A stretch of DNA of 64,000 nt from Oxytricha trifallax (Eukaryota; Ciliophora; Spirotrichea; Sporadotrichida; Oxytrichidae). The stretch lies in NCBI GenBank assembly GCA_000711775.1, contig ARYC01000551.1, positions 62,001 to 126,000 on the forward strand. The letters run 5' to 3'. The notes beneath the pieces were generated by a model, which made no database searches, had not been told where the DNA came from, and worked only from the letters and a program-made list of their open reading frames with translations. Numbering within the stretch: position 1 is the stretch's first letter; every line of letters starts with the position of its first letter. Shown here piece after piece: positions 1-12,226 of the stretch. A program made the position numbers and the translations under genes.

Positions 1-3000
1 TAAGTAACTTTAATTTCTTTATCATTTTAAGTTATATCTGAAAGTTAGACCGATTAAATTAGATTCATATTGAAGTTGGATTCATGATGTAATAAAAAGA
101 AATTAAGCAAAATTATATAAAAACCATACCAGAATTTCAATAAACTTAAAAATATTTTTTCTGCCCCACATTTAGCCTTTTCGCACTACTCCCTTTATTT
201 GCAGAGTATTACGCTTAAATAATAGATCTATACTCTGGAGAGGAAGTGTTGTTATTATCATAATCCTCTACGCTTCTATTATTCAGATTTATAGTTTCAA
301 CATCATTTCCAGGTGTTTTACTATATTTTTGTGCAATTAGGGATGGCGTTAGGGATTGATTGGTGTTTGCATCAACTATCCTTATTTTTTGCTTTGGCCC
401 GAGTTTTTAAATAGTAAATTAAATATAAAATAAGTAAATACATATCATGTTTAGAGGGATTTTACAGAATTTATATTAATAAATACTCTAAAGCATGTAA
501 AAATTAGTTGGTTTGTGATAGGATTTTATCTCTTTTACAATATAAATTTCTTTACATTTTAAGGATCATATTAACTGTGCTATGTCAAGCCGTCTTATGG
601 AGTATTTTAATTGTCTGAGTTACTATCACTTGATGAGAATAAAAAAAGGGAATTTAATTTATTTTATAATCTTAAAATTTCTTTAATTAATGTTGAAATA
701 CTGAATATCAAACGTAAACTAAAATAAAATAACTTTAAGATCTTATATTTGACAAACAATATTTAGATACTGAAACGAATAAATTTAGCTATTTTATTAT
801 AAATAATATTTAGATATTAATGAAATATTTTATAACAAAAACATATTTCTAAGTAATTGCCAGTAATAAGTATATTAATGCAATAACTTACTATAATTTA
901 TGATTATTAACTACTAAATTCTACTGTACTTATTAGTTTCCAACAAGACCACTACTACTGGTGTTATTGATGGCAGGAATGGAAATATTAGGATTATTCA
1001 TTTAAATCTTGATGTTGCTGTTATTGAAATGATAGTGTTTGTTCTAAAGTTAAATCACTGGTGGCGGAGATTAGCAATTGTCCAGGCTGGAGTTGCTCTG
1101 AGTGTTCAGGGGTTGAGAAGTGTTGATGTTTTGAGATACCCCTGCTCCACCCTATCTTTCAGATTTACTTGCATTTAATATAATATAAAAAGTAAAAAAA
1201 ATCAAGCAAAAATACTTCATAATTGAGGGACATGTGCATCTATCATTTGTTATTTATGAATAAATGACTTGCATTAAGAGTATTTCTACTTTATTGCTTA
1301 TTAATAATTGAGTTATAATTGCTTATATTGAAAAATCCCCCAGAACCCCCTACTCCTCCCTAACTCGATATATTACTCAAATAAGCATCATTCCCTAATG
1401 TTTACTCGTTTCTCTTTGTATTAGTTGCAATTCTCTGCTTTTTCTAGCCAGAATTTGATATATGTTTCAAAATTGATGGATTTATGTTCGGATATATTGT
1501 AGATAGGTCATTGGGTTGTAGTGGATCTTACATTGTGCCAATTTTGCTGTCTTCTGATACTTATTAATCATGGTTTTGATTTCTTGAGGAGGAGGTGTTG
1601 TTTTTCACTTGTGGTAGAATTATATCATTGGTAGAGGTGGTGTTCTGATTTTACTAATGCTATAGTAAAACTCTTTACGAAATCATAGGATGAACTATTT
1701 TTAGGTTGATAAAGATAATTTAAGATTAAAGTAATTTTTAATTACACTATATATAAATAGAGTAGTAATTTAAATTTTTAGGATTTTTTTATAGTCTTAA
1801 GACATTAATTCAATTATTTTTAATTTTCTGAAAACGATAATATTCTTGAATTAATAAGTTAAAGTAGTAGGAATGTCTAGATCTTACTCAAATCTTTATT
1901 ATGATGTGTCTATTAATGATTTATTAATATCACTGTAGTTTTTTATTTAACTCTTTGATACCATATTTTGAGGATCAATTTTTAAATTCAATGCTAAACT
2001 AAAATAATTCTTTAAATTATCATTTATTATTATTAGCTCTAAAATCTTAGTTTCATTAACACTAATTATTAATGTTATTAGCTACCCCACTATAATTTTG
2101 ATAGTAGTTTAATTATTAATTATTTCCAATGATATTACTATATTCTTAGTTTCTCCTGACTGATGATGCTTTGACCTACTTTTTAGCCTAATTATTATTT
2201 TTCCTAGCCTGATCTCCTCTTGAGTATTTTTGATTAGTGCTATTTACATATATTAACTTCTGATTCTTAGGGTAAAAAGTATAGTCTAATTAGTTGTTAA
2301 TAAAACTACTACTGGAATTACTAATTGTTACTTAAGCGTTTTCTGCTGTTTTACTGGGGGCTAGTAGCTTTGAATTTCTTGATTTGTTCACTATGAAATT
2401 CTATGATGGTGCTTCGTCTTAAAATAAATTAATAAAAAATATAAAGTAAATATGTAATTTTTTTTAGTTATTTCTAGGTAAATATCAATTTATAATTCGT
2501 CAATAGAGCTCTTATCTATTTATTCACTTTTTAGAGCATTAATATCAGGAGATAAATTTATTCTAATAAATTGTTATATCTTCTAATATAAACTATTTTA
2601 TTATTAATTACATTTTAATTAATAAATAAGTTTAACGATTTTCTAAGTTTTTAAGTATCATCAAGAACAATTTGAATTTAATTCATAAGAGTGTTTTCCA
2701 TGTAATTTTTATCATTTTATTATTAATTATAGCTCTTTCTTGACTCTATTTATATGTAAATTTATAACTATATATTATAATATATTTTTATTTATTTAAG
2801 TGGAATAAGATAAAATCTAATCTCATTTATAATAATTTGATGATTGTATGGTATTATTGTTAATTTCTATTTTAATATAAACCTTCATTTTTCATGTCCC
2901 CTTGAAGATATTTTCTCAGGGTTTTGGAACTCATTGTATTATTGAGATTACTATTGTTGAAAGTCATCGAGTTTAGCTCTTCTCTTTTATTTTTGTTTTA

Positions 3001-3830
3001 GTTATCCTGGTTGTTTGAGTATACTGTGATGGATGGATTTTTTTCAAAAAAAATCATTTGTTATTTATTTATATTTTTTTAAAAAAAATCACAAAAATTA
3101 GATATTATATGATTTTGCTGTTCTTGATCGATTCCAAGTGAGTTATCAATAAAACACATTTATAATATTAATTAATTGATTAAATTTTGACGACACTCAA
3201 TCGTAATTTCTACAAAATTAGTCTAATATAATTGATTTATCAATAATCTGTGTAATTTGAGTTTTGCTAGTACTATGAAACAACTCGTCAAATTGATCCT
3301 ATCCCAGCATATCGTCCTCTTCCTCGATGATTTGCAAATTATTAGAACTTATCGCAGATTGTGGGCTTTTAGGTGCCTAATGAATCAGTTTAAATCATGT
3401 TCATGTAATTTCACAATGAAAAGTAATCTACTTACATATAATCGATTCAGATATCGAAATAAAACTTCAAAAGCGAGGGAGAATCTTGGTGATAAGTGTT
3501 TTGCTTTATCCATTAATCGCAAAAATTTATGAATTTTTCTTATTTTCTTCACCCAGGTTGCCTCGTCAAAGGGATCTATTAAATTAATTTAATGAATAAA
3601 ACTAAGTTAAAATGAGTAAACTCTAAACTAAGTTTTGAATAATAATAATCTGAAAACTATGCCATATCCCATATATTTAAGAAACTAAGGTTTGTAATTT
3701 ACATACCTTTTTGATAAAAATTTACTATTCTTTCACATAAAAGTTGCACTGATTTCTCCAAAAGCTTGTTATAAAATGTCTCTTACTGCCTTGTACAATT
3801 AATATAAAAAATATAAAAATTAAATATCAT
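1..3830 (-). CDS. Unrecognised Asn/Ser-rich protein, N-terminal part, runs off left edge
   Basis: Coding blocks on the minus strand lie at about 3830-3700, 3575-3436, 3376-3240, 3060-2880, 2430-2090, 1690-1330, 1160-915 and 415-165, separated by AT-rich gaps. The first blocks join through two GT-AG introns, 3576-3706 (131 nt) and 3377-3435 (59 nt), giving a helical segment that includes KKIRKIHKFLRLMDKAKHL and ends FRYLNRLY before APKSPQSAIS. Later blocks are low-complexity N/S/Q-rich (for example NNPNISIPAINNTSSSGLVG) with TAA/TAG read as Gln. The remaining gaps are probably IESs but I could not fix their pointers. The start at 3830 is the first ATG in frame and is uncertain. No family was recognised; the order of blocks looks linear. 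Confidence 0.7.
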
Positions 3831-4206
3831 AATTTAATAAAATACATAGATAGTTATACCAAATCCAGAATAAATTGACATGATAAATTTAACTATAATT
3901 ATTAAAATTAACATTATATTCAAAATTAAAATATTTTATTCGTCACAATTAAATTACTAACAATCCTCTTAAATTTTTTTAATTTATTATAGCCAGGCTT
4001 TTTTTATTCATATAAAACAGTACATTGAGATATTTAGTTGACTTAATTAAATTAAGGAATGATAAATTTTTATTGAAATAATTCATAAACTCAATAATAT
4101 GCATTTGAATTATTGCTCTAAAAAAACATTTATTCTATAATTATCTATTGCATTAATATAGAATATTGTGAATTTGAATAGCATATAAAGTGTGCAATAA
4201 TATTCA
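3831..4206. other. AT-rich intergenic spacer
   Basis: Divergent spacer between the minus-strand gene to the left and the channel gene to the right, so it should hold both promoters. No individual element could be recognised. Confidence 0.5.
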
Positions 4207-7200
4207 ATGAGTTCTCATTAGTAATTTCTTAAAGGTACGGGGGAAGGTGGAGTTGACTTCGACTCAGACAACTAATATAGCTAAATCGAGGCACATGATA
4301 ATTACACTAATCGATTACTATTTTAAAAAGTTTTTAAACATTATGGTTTAGTTATCTCTATTTTAAAATGGTATTGTTTATAAAAAATTGAAAATAATAT
4401 TAATTCCTAACCATAAACCAATCGTAAAACGCGCTTGATAAAGAATTAGTAAGTAAAAAGAGTAAGCAATAGTAAATATAACTCGATCCAAAAGATCAAA
4501 AATATTATTTTTATTTATATATAGATCAAATATATTATTTCAATTTAAATTATACTTAAAACTTCAAGTATTTAAAGTGAATTATTATATAAATATATGA
4601 ATTAGTATCAAAGTGCATACAATGAGGTGATTTTAAAAAAGAAAAAGGGTTTAGATTACATGAATTAATAAAATAAAAATGATGGAGGGGATTCTCCTCG
4701 GTCTGATGCGTAACTTTTCAAAAGACTGGCTTCATTTTAAACCGAGAATAATATTGAATAAATAAAATTCAAACAATTTAAATTTTTTTACTATAGTAAT
4801 AAAATAAATAATTATTAAATATGTTGTATTGAGATGTTTTAATTTTCATCAATACTAAGTTATAAAATAATATGTCAAGACACCAAAATCAATCAGTAGT
4901 TTATATATATATCTATAGAAATGAATAATATAAAATAAGAGTTCTAAAGATGATCTTTTTTAAAATATTTTGTGTATATTAGTATGAAACAAGTGCCAAT
5001 CAATTTTGGAAAAGAAATTAATCAAGATTATTCTAAAAAAGTTATAATTTATTTTAATATTTTATTATATCTTAGTGGGTGAAAAAGAGCTCAAAATAAG
5101 TTTGACATAAATTTCAATTTTAACTCATAGAAGGTAAATAAAAAATGATTGTAATTTTTATATTTAAAAATAATTTATACGACTAGCTTAATCTTGTTTG
5201 TCCCAATATAAAACTTTAAAGTAAGACGGAATTAAATTTATTTATAAATTCCAATATATAATATCATTAGATTGTGAGAAATTTACAATTTATCTCTTAC
5301 TTTTTTGAGTGAAGTTAAATTAATTAATTTAAATGAAATTTTTCAAATTTTATATTATACTTTACTTTTTTAAAGTTTATTAGAGAGATAAGAAGCCATA
5401 ATAATTATTTACTTTATTCCTAAGTCTATTTCTTATATTTTTATTGAATAACACCAACAAAATTAACATGAGCACAGCACTGCTATAAAAGGCATTAATC
5501 CTCACAAAAATCAAAGTAATATTAATGATAATTTTGAGAGAGATAGTCGGGGAAGAAGCCAAGATAAATTTAAAAACACAGATACATCAACTAATAATAA
5601 TTAATTAATGAAAAACGATTATAATTCTTATCAGTATGTGAAGTCACACACACTCAAACTAAACCATGTAAAATTAAATTAAAAATTATATATAGATAAT
5701 TTGATAAAATACTGCTTTTTATCATAAAAAGAGTGGAAATTATAATGCAAATGACATATAATTGATGAAATAAGTGGTAGAGACAAACATAGACCCAAAT
5801 ATTATCAGGAATTATGAAGAAGAGAAGGAACTTGACCGACATGGCGTTCAAAGTAGTTTAGAGAAGGCTAATCCACATTATTAATAATTTTAATTTGACT
5901 ATAAATTATCTTAAAAATATCGATTTAATACCCAAGAGTCAAGAATATACTTTTAATTTTCATTAAATAGAGCAACTGCTGCATAATCTAGTCAAATTCA
6001 AAATTCAAACCAAAATGACAAGAATAGCAATGAAAACTAATCTAAAAAGTAGATAACTATTAACACCAACAACTTCACTGCAAATAACTAAGAAAATAAA
6101 TCTATCAGTAGCAATTAACAAGCATCTTATTATTTAAAAAAGTGTACGAGTAGATATATATATGTATATATATATATATTCAAAAAAAATTAATATAAAA
6201 ATTATCTGACTTGTTAAGTCAGAAACTTATAGGGTTGCTAAAATCGAAGAAAACTGATGTTTTGACTGTGGCTGGAGAAGATGAGGAAATTTTAGATTTA
6301 AAATTGAATTTAGATGAAGAGCCAATGACCCAAGGTAGCGTTGATTAAGCAGTAGAAATAAACTATAAATAATTATAATATTGTAGACCATTCTTATTTA
6401 CTATAAGTCTAGTTAAGGAAAAGCAAGAATTTTTCTTAATCCATCATTCTGGAAAATTTAGAATTCGTTGGGATCTATGGATTATTACTCTCGTACTGTA
6501 AAACTAAATTTATATATTAATTCATTAGAAAATATGTGATATAATTATTTCAAAATGCTGTACAATTGTATTCAGATCCCATTAGAAATAGCATTTCAGG
6601 AGTAATTTGCCAATAGTACTTTGGAAGCACTTGGTTACTTTGTCGATGCAAACTTTTACTTTTTTATATAAATAGATTGTTATTTTTTCCTATAATATAT
6701 AAACATCCTTAATATAATGTTTTGATAAGTAATAAATAATTGTTTTTTTCATAATTTTTATTGATAATTACTTCGACATTGTGTTTAATTTTAGGACTAC
6801 TTTTATCAACGAGAAAACTGGACTAGAATGTATAAGGGGAAGAGAAATTGTAATTAACTATCTTATTCAATCAGTAAAAATAGAATTATACAATAATTTC
6901 AATATTTATTTAATAAATGCGCATATTTTTACAATAAAGAAAAATAATTCATTTTTAATGTTTATTCGATTAAGGTATTTAATTGTTATCATATTTTAAT
7001 TCCTGTTAAAAACTTTTTCAGTTAGTTCAGTTAAAATAATAGGCTTGTAACAAGTTTATATATTTATATATATTACATTATTTAATGCATTTTAAATATA
7101 TATATTTGTGAATGGAGATTTTACCTTGACTTGCTCTCTATCGTTCCCTTTGAACTACTATGGAACGCAACCAATGATAGCGGCGGGGGAAGTAAATCTA

Positions 7201-10200
7201 CTAAATATATCCTCCTTCAATGTTGCTTTTAACTTATTCATATCAATATGCACCTGAGTATATATATATATTGTACATTCATAGTTTACCACACAGTTTA
7301 AAGTCTTTGATTTATTGAAGCTAGTCAGGCTGTTGAGATTAGGGAGAATCATTACATATTTGAAAGTCAAGCAAAACATTAAAATTGGCTTCAGAATTGT
7401 GTAGTTACTTTCTATGTTATTGCTGTTAGTCCATTGGGTTGCCTGTCTTTGGTTTACTATTATTGATGGCACTGATTGGATTATACAAAATGTATTATAA
7501 ATATTTTATGCCAAAATAGTTCAAATTATATAACCGTTTTCTTTGAACACATTTCAATGATTGAAAACCCATAAAAAGATATAAATTATTTTATATTACA
7601 AAAAATAAGGATGCCACCCAGAGATGCAAACTATGGAGAGACCCATTTCTACCAAGACAGTATGGGAAGATAATATGCCGTGTTATATTACTATTCTATC
7701 TTGCTGTTGCTTGGTAGTGATATTCTACCAACTGCCACTATATAAATTGTTTATGCTGCCCTGGTGGTCATCATATATTATATATGTTTTGCAAATCCTC
7801 TCCCATAATCAACATATTATTTGATATAATTTTGTAAAATAATTAAATTGATGTCATTTTAGGATCTATTATGACAGCTTTTATATTTGGTAACATGGCT
7901 GCTTTGATGGCTGCTATGAATTAGAAAGATTCTCAGTTTTAAGATTAATTTGATGCAATTACAAACCTTATGCGAGCTATCAAGTTACCAGTTTATAGTC
8001 TTATTTCATTAATTACATTCTATTATTCTTGGAAAAACATAATTCTTATTGAGCTAAAATTAGTTAAATTTCATGAATTGAAATATTTAACCAGTAAAGA
8101 CATAAAGAGAAGTCGAAGCATATTTGCTACATATTCAGCAAGTACCAGATATGCAATAAGACATGAAAACTTTCCTCAAATTATTATCCCCTTCACTCAG
8201 AAGTGCGATATTATTTCACATATACAAGAGCATCATAAAGGAAATTAAAATTTTCGATTCTTGTAGTAACATCGAGTTGAGATTTATTATGAATTTTACT
8301 TAAAAATGTAAAAATTAAAATATAATTTGGAATGTTACTTAAATTTATTTGTTGGTATATATTTAATAAGATTTATTGTGAACTTTATGAAAACAGTGAT
8401 ATTTCTGCCTGATGATGAGATAACAAGATAAGGAGATAAAGGCACAAAAATATATTTCATATCACGAGGTAAAGTTATGATTTACATTGGTCCTGACGAG
8501 ACTGATGCTTATAAATATATTATACTAATAGTTAGTTATTTAGCAAATACAATTAATTTATGTAAGTATTTTTGTGATGCAAACGATTATGAATTAAAAA
8601 GGCTAAATACTAACGGGTCAAAACGTTCTCATAAAAGTGGAGGAAGTTTAAAAAGTATTGCCTAAAATTTAATTAATAGCAAAGACATTCTCACTGCTGA
8701 TTAAACTGTAAATAAGGTCAACACAATTGGAATAAATGGTATTTTTTCATTGAATTACCTGCTATATATTACTGATTTATTCTCATTTTCTTTTTGAAAA
8801 TTAACACAACAGAGTCCGTGCTTATTATAAAAAAGCCTACTCAAGGTTTCAGAGTGGAGACAATGAGCAATGATAATTCATCAAATTTATTACAGGTTCC
8901 TCAAGTCGCTAATGATATTAATAATAGTTAAGCAAGCGTAAGGGAAGGGAGTAAAAATGGAAGTTAAAAAGGAAGTTATAAAGAGAGCAATAAAAGTTAT
9001 ATATTTTTATATTTTTTGTTTAATTTATTTAAATTCTGAGGTTATTGAAGAATTTCGTTCTATGTTTTTCTTATTTCGAAGCAAATTAAAATAAAATAAT
9101 ATTGATAGTTAAAAGTAAGGATTCCTTGCCATCAATGAACTGTCCTAAACTTATCAAGGAATTGGGTGAAGGAGAATATTTTGGAGAAATTGCTCTAATT
9201 ACAAATTTGAAACGTACAGCTACCGTGAAAGCGAAAGATTTCACTACTCTTGGCTACATGATGCAGAGAAATTTCCCATATTTTATATAAAACTTTTCAT
9301 ATCATTCTAGAAATATAATGCTTTTTATATCTGAAATATTTATATTGTAAATTTCATCGCATCTAAGGATGAATTTCCACAAATTTATCAAGCTTTTAAA
9401 AATAACATAAAACTGAGATATTAAGACGAAAACTTTCGATTCAGGTAGAAGATGTTACAGAATGTGCCATATTTCAAAAAAATGAGTGAGACTATTATAT
9501 AAGAATTGGTCTACCTTCTGAGACTTTTCAATTTATTAATAATACTATTAAATTAATTATTCAAGTATTTGTTAATAAAATGTTCTTATGATAGAAAAAT
9601 AATTGATTCTATTAAGATATAAATCTGCTTTTCAATTAAATTATTTTCTTCTTATAATTAATATATATATGAAAATAATATGATTTTTATTGAGTAATTT
9701 TAATATAAACTAGACCAACTAGGTATGACGCAAACATGTTAATAGTGAAGCGTGGCGACTCTACAGATAAAATATATTTCTTGAAAGCAGGTGTGGTGGA
9801 TGTGGAAGTTCCACTCAAGGATGATAAAATGCACTTTGACTCGCTTAATGCAGGCAGTTGTTTCTGCATTTTCAGTGCTTTTCATGATGATAGGAAGTAA
9901 AAATTTGTATTATTTTATATCATTTTTAACTGACTTTAGTACAAAGTGAAAATACACTATCTTGTAATTTTATTGTTATAAAATTTGACTTCAGAACTAA
10001 AACAGTGTGTATAGTGGAAAGCATAGCAGCCAGGGATATCATAGCACTATAAAAACAGCATCTAGAGCTATCTGATGAACTGAAAACATTAATGGTTTAA
10101 ATTGAAAATAACGAAAAGAGTGAATTTGATTTCTTCAGATATGTCCCCGCAAGAGTTGAGGTCAACATTTATTATAAATAATCTAGAATTAATTATATAT

Positions 10201-12226
10201 ATAGTAAATAATTATATCAATATATCAATTAGAGGTAAAACAAGGAGGGAGGAGCGATGAATGGAGAGCCAATGTGCGTAGGAAGTTCCGCATGGCAATA
10301 GCTAGATTTTTCAGAAAAATGAAAAAAGCCAAACCTATAATGAGTGTACTGAGGTTAAATAAAAACATGACTGAACAGTAATAAAGAGAAAGTTTCCTTA
10401 ATCACCTATTAATTATAATTATTCAATTTATAATTGATTAATATTAATTTTAAATTAAATTGAATTTGTTATCTTTAGAATAAATTAAAATTAATTATAA
10501 TAATTAATCACATATTCAAGAAGGAGAATATGTCATCTGACGAAGATAATGACGATAGAAAACATTTTAAAGCTTTACATGCACTAGATCTACTAGAGAA
10601 AGAACGCAAAAACAAAGAATAAAAACTTAAACTTCTCAAAGATAGAATACATTGTAATTTTTCTTATATTATTTTTCTTCCTTGTTTTTAATTACATACT
10701 AAACTTTATCATAAAAAGTTATAACCCAAACAACTACTTGCTTATAATGATGAAATAAAATTATTATAAATATATTTGTTAGAATATCGAATCCATCACT
10801 CTTTGCGATAACTTCTCTAGCGAATAAAAAGCTAAGTCAATCTCAAATCCAAAACTTGAAAGAAAACGACGAGGACGAAGAGGAATATGGGGAACCAGAT
10901 GTGATCATAGAGCCAGACGATTTGGACAATGACATCCTCTAGACAGATGATATAAAAATTAATCTGCCAAAGTATGAAAGAAACGACAGCAATAAACTCA
11001 AAAACAACGTTGACTTTGATGTAACGATAGATTACATTCAACCACAGCCATTAATCACTGAGCACTCCATTGAGCTGATGCAAAATTATCCTAAAATCGA
11101 TGGAATTAGGAAAGAGTTGCGCAAATTCAGGGATGAGCAATTAACTCTGGGGTCGGAGGCGCTTAATGATGTTAGTGTGCTCAATAATATATCTGCTATT
11201 CATCAGCCAGGTGCTGTCATTGAAAAAAGAACACCAATAAATATTTTTTAATACATTTGGTTAAAAAATTAAATTTACACACCGAGAGCAAAGGTTTCAA
11301 ATGATATGTCTACTTTTTATAAATAATGAAATCAATCTAATTCTTATGAATTAGCTCATTAAAATACTTTCTAGATGAATTTCCAAAATTCAAATGGAGG
11401 CTAATTAACAAGCGCTTACAATTCTAAGGGTACAGCAAAAGGAGAATTTTTTTATATTAAATGCCTTTTTATTCTATAAAAGATTTCCTTTTTACACGGT
11501 ATAATTTTAGTATTATACTTTGTTTTGAGCATCTACATTTAGATATCAATTAAAAAATGATTTGCAAGTAAATTTATTGGAGGAAAATTCTCCACCCTCA
11601 ACCAGCAAACACCAATACAACTCTCCAAAAGATGACTTTAAATCTGCTTCGCAAGCTGCTACTGCTTAAATTGTTCAATCAAGCAATATTCCAGTTTGGA
11701 AACAAAAACTGTATAAATATTATACATTAAGATTAAATAGGAATGTGCATATCAATAATATATAAAAATATAAAATTTATTCATTGAAATAAATATAAAA
11801 AACTGATGAATACTATTAGAGAAGAAAAATAATAATTAGGTTTGAATACTCAAATAGATGATTTCTTATAAACTATTTTAGATGATTCTTAATTTTAAAT
11901 CTAATTAATTACACTTAAATAAACCCATATTTTCAATTTTAGATGAGGATAAATTGACAAGGCTATAATTGAAAGATAAGTAACACACATTCGGTATAAA
12001 TTAAATGAATAGTCCAACTTATGCAGATACTTTGGTTTCTAAAAATAATGGAGGAAATACAAATAAAAACAACAGTGTGAAAATATATTATTTAGTAAAT
12101 ACATACATTAGGTTGTAACACGATATTACTTTGTTAAAACTAGATGTTATTTAATATATTCTAAACAGCCATAATCAAAACCCAGCACCACTTAAACAGC
12201 TGCTTTAGTAGGGGGGCGTAAATTGA
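4207..12226 (+). CDS. Cyclic-nucleotide-gated K+ channel with two cyclic-nucleotide-binding domains
   Basis: Start ATG at 4207 (MSSHQQFLKGTGEGG), stop TGA at 12224-12226; about 1,440 residues after removal of IESs and one intron (9897-9994). Order: Asn/Gln-rich N-terminus (4.2-6.3 kb); S1 start (GKFRIRWDLWIITLVL, 6.46 kb); S2-S3 (NCIQIPLEIAFQ, 6.57 kb; NFRTTFINEKTG, 6.79 kb); SIVPFELLWN (7.14 kb); S4-S5 (LLKLVRLLRLGRIITYLKVK then HWVACLWFTIIDGTDW, 7.3-7.47 kb); pore (YYYSILLLLGSDILPT, 7.7 kb); S6 (GSIMTAFIFGNMAALMAAM, 7.87 kb); C-linker; first CNBD (FLPDDEITRQGDKGTKIYFI at 8.4 kb, GEGEYFGEIALITNLKRTAT at 9.17 kb); second CNBD-like part (VKRGDSTDKIYFLKAG, 9.75 kb); long charged tail. The pore reads LLGSD where classical K+ channels have GYG, a kind of variation I associate with ciliate channels. 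Pieces are in linear order. Gaps near 6.13-6.22, 6.87-7.11, 7.21-7.29 and 11.45-11.56 kb remain unresolved. Confidence 0.93.
4295..4678. other. IES, pointer ATGAT
   Basis: 384 bp. Joining on the pointer gives IEAHD-GGDSPRS in frame. Confidence 0.85.
4752..5441. other. IES, pointer TATTGAATAA
   Basis: 690 bp, the longest resolved in the channel gene. Joint reads ENNIEQ-HQQNQH. Confidence 0.85.
5618..5738. other. IES, pointer ATTATAAT
   Basis: 121 bp. Joint reads KNDYN-ANDIQL. Confidence 0.75.
5888..5950. other. IES, pointer TTTTAATTT
   Basis: 63 bp. Joint reads QQFQF-SLNRAT. The repeat is low complexity, so the exact pointer is less certain. Confidence 0.65.
6496..6557. other. IES, pointer CTGTA
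   Basis: 62 bp between S1 and S2. Joint reads ITLVL-YNCIQIP. Confidence 0.9.
6652..6769. other. IES, pointer ACTT
   Basis: 118 bp. Joint reads FVDAN-FDIVFNF, the expected S2-S3 sequence. Confidence 0.85.
7478..7608. other. IES, pointer GGAT
   Basis: 131 bp just before the pore. Joint reads DGTDW-MPPRDAN. Confidence 0.9.
7767..7852. other. IES, pointer GTCAT
   Basis: 86 bp between pore and S6. Joint reads AALVV-ILGSIM. Confidence 0.9.
7987..8089. other. IES, pointer ACCAGT
   Basis: 103 bp at the start of the C-linker. Joint reads AIKLP-VKTQREVEAYL. Confidence 0.9.
8280..8368. other. IES, pointer AGATTTATT
   Basis: 89 bp. Joint reads IELRFI-VNFMKTVIFL. Confidence 0.92.
8503..8574. other. 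IES, pointer TGATGC
   Basis: 72 bp inside the first CNBD. Joint reads GPDET-DANDYELK. Confidence 0.88.
8720..8802. other. IES, pointer AACACA
   Basis: 83 bp. Joint reads NKVNT-TESVLII. Confidence 0.85.
8991..9109. other. IES, pointer TAAAAGT
   Basis: 119 bp. Joint reads KESNKS-KDSLPSM. Confidence 0.88.
9269..9348. other. IES, pointer AAATTTC
   Basis: 80 bp. Joint reads MMQRNF-IASKDEF. Confidence 0.88.
9521..9711. other. IES, pointer AGAC
   Basis: 191 bp. Joint reads VYLLR-PTRYDANM, entering the second CNBD. Confidence 0.88.
9897..9994 (+). other. Intron in channel gene
   Basis: 98 nt with GTAAAA at the 5' end and TTCAG at the 3' end. Splicing gives DDRK-TKTVCIVES. There is no pointer repeat, so this gap is an intron rather than an IES. 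Confidence 0.8.
10158..10231. other. IES, pointer GAGGT
   Basis: 74 bp. Joint reads PARVE-VKQGGRS. Confidence 0.88.
10398..10503. other. IES, pointer TTAATCAC
   Basis: 106 bp. Joint reads SFLNH-IFKKENM. Confidence 0.9.
10643..10780. other. IES, pointer AGAATA
   Basis: 138 bp. Joint reads LLKDRI-SNPSLF. Confidence 0.88.
11231..11278. other. IES, pointer ACACC
   Basis: 48 bp, the shortest resolved here. Joint reads EKRTP-RAKVSND. Confidence 0.8.
11311..11364. other. IES, pointer TACTTT
   Basis: 54 bp. Joint reads DMSTF-QMNFQNS. Confidence 0.8.
11704..11797. other. IES, pointer AAAAACTG
   Basis: 94 bp. Joint reads VWKQKL-MNTIREE. Confidence 0.85.
11875..11935. other. IES, pointer ATTTTAGATGA
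   Basis: 61 bp with an 11 bp pointer. Joint reads LQTILDE-DKLTRLQ. Confidence 0.9.
12071..12163. other. IES, pointer AACAG
   Basis: 93 bp near the C-terminus. Joint reads NKNNS-HNQNPAPLK. Confidence 0.85.

Noticed and set aside
6362-6406. ACTATAA repeat pair as an IES in the channel gene
   Set aside because: Removing it breaks the frame, whereas the continuous reading YCRPFLFTISLVKEKQEFF is open and plausible.
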